In this document: piece after piece, positions 63,027 through 64,000 of the stretch
Layout of the letters: every line of letters begins with the position of its first letter
How positions within the stretch are numbered: position 1 is the stretch's first letter
From: Paulinella micropora
Lineage: Eukaryota > Cercozoa > Imbricatea > Euglyphida
DNA: 64,000 bases
NCBI GenBank assembly: GCA_009731375.1
Contig: BJOX01000219.1
Span: forward strand, 725,095 to 789,094
Direction: 5' to 3'
Notes under the pieces: generated by a model
The model's database searches: none
The model's input: the letters and a program-made list of their open reading frames with translations, nothing else
What the model was told of the DNA's origin: nothing
Made by a program: the position numbers and the translations under genes

Positions 63027-63257
63027 ATGAACAGTCTCTCATTGTGTCTGGACCGACACGGGGTATTAATAAAGCAGCACATATTTACCTATCTGCGCCT
63101 ACATTTGCGAGATAGGGAGAGTAGGGAGTTAATCCTCTTCTCGTTGGGTAGGCTCGAATATACCACAGGTCTGGTGCCTTGTACGTACTCTAGTCGATAC
63201 GTACTCGCTGTGGATAGGAGGGTAGCTAACCCCAACATTACTTCTCGGAGAGAGTGA
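63027..63257 (+). CDS. Hypothetical 76-aa frame
   Basis: An open frame (M-N-S-L-S-L-C-L-D-R-H) without family resemblance or supporting context. It precedes the LTR-like start and could be the tail of a retroelement. Weak. Confidence 0.15.
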   Translation: MNSLSLCLDRHGVLIKQHIFTYLRLHLRDRESRELILFSLGRLEYTTGLVPCTYSSRYVLAVDRRVANPNITSRRE

Positions 63258-63380
63258 GGGTAAGAGAATATGTTTTGAGTTTGTGTTTTCTAATGTTTCC
63301 CTGGCAAAATAGTAATAGGATACGTAACTTAATTAGGAACGGCAGTAACTTAATATTAATTTACTTTGTTACAGGGGGAG

Positions 63381-64000
63381 TGTTGGAACTAATAATTAAT
63401 TAATAGTTATGGACCGGCCGTATCGGAGTAACGGTGTCGTTAGAGCCATTACTTATGATCCGGCCAGTCAAGTTACGCGGCGCGTCTGTTGGTGCCTTTT
63501 CTCATTAAAGTTGTTGTTGTATGTTGAGAGTGTAGTTGCTATATAGATTGCTTTATTATAACAGTATTCTAAGAAGTTAAGTGCATAAAGAGAGTTAAGC
63601 GTATAAAAAAAATTGAAAGTATTGATATAAAAAAAAGTTCAATGTATAAAAAAAGTTAAAGATATAATAAAAAAAGTTATGTGTATAACAACTTTTTTAT
63701 AAGATATAACTTTTTTATAAGATAGAACTTTTTAATAATAAAAAAAAATTATAATAGTTTGTGTGTTAACTTGAATGTCGATAATTATATTTTGTTGTTC
63801 TTGATGTGTATGCAACTATAAATATGTAATGCCCCCAACGATAGCTCGTAAAAAGTCGGTAATACAACCAAACACAGTCCTCAAGAATGAGAATGATGTC
63901 TCGTTGTATTAGCTCAGTGAAGCCAAAAAGGAAAACGGCAACAGACCAGGAATAAAATGGCATCAGGTCCAATCCGGACAAATAATACTGAAAAACAAGC
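63381..64000 (+). repeat. Possible 3' LTR start of another retroelement
   Basis: A polypurine tract (AGGGGGAG, 63373-63380) directly precedes TGTTGGAACTAATAATTAAT, a typical LTR opening. The second copy is not in the window. Within it, 63590-63750 has degenerate repeats of TATAAAAAAAGTT and inverted AACTTTTTTATA. Confidence 0.35.

Overview
The window looks like a scaffold from a microbial eukaryote, probably an alga or other protist. Genes outside the viral part have short GT-AG introns, there are LTR and DNA transposons, microsatellites and assembly gaps (runs of N), and no bacterial operon or rRNA signature. I cannot name the host from sequence alone. Almost everything here is mobile DNA.

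Region 1 (1 to about 20.47 kb) is an AT-rich integrated DNA virus of the Polinton-like virus / virophage type. Its left end lies outside the window. Recognisable genes: protein-primed DNA polymerase B, class 3 lipase-like hydrolase, double-jelly-roll major capsid candidate, penton-like minor capsid protein, adenain-type cysteine protease at the end of a long linker protein, FtsK/HerA-type packaging ATPase, an S74-type tail-fibre protein, GIY-YIG nuclease, and an RVE integrase, with several small unknowns. The capsid proteins, protease and ATPase (5.7-11.6 kb, all minus strand) form the morphogenesis module; polymerase and integrase supply replication and integration. Gene ends carry short hairpins, often with a CTTG/CAAG loop, into which the stop codon is built. 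Several genes hold in-frame stops or frameshifts, so this copy is decaying.

Region 2 (about 20.5-26.8 kb, continuing at 50.7-53.1 kb) is one copy of a two-gene unit. Gene L (minus) combines an N-terminal domain, a Ser-rich linker, a possible ParB-like region, an amino-methyltransferase core and a Cys-rich C-terminus. Gene R (plus) may be transposase-like. A second, inverted copy sits at 54.7-60.0 kb, beyond an AT-rich array at 53.4-54.7 kb. Both copies carry about 20 examples of a palindrome of the form AAAAATAT-N3-ATATTTTT, many in introns or non-coding segments.

Region 3 (26,816-50,681) is a Copia LTR retrotransposon inserted in an exon of gene R: 5-bp target duplication CTTCG, 447/448-bp LTRs. 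It was itself split by DNA transposon A (30,970-47,365; 114-bp terminal inverted repeats, 2-bp duplication AC), and A was split by DNA transposon B (31,446-40,811; 566-bp inverted repeats, an intron-containing DUF7869-like transposase with a SAP domain). The insertion order is therefore L/R unit, Copia, A, B.

Region 4 (60-64 kb) is poorly resolved: a possible minus-strand gene, two 10-N gaps, AT-rich DNA, and a polypurine tract plus TGTTGG at 63.38 kb that may start the 3' LTR of another element.
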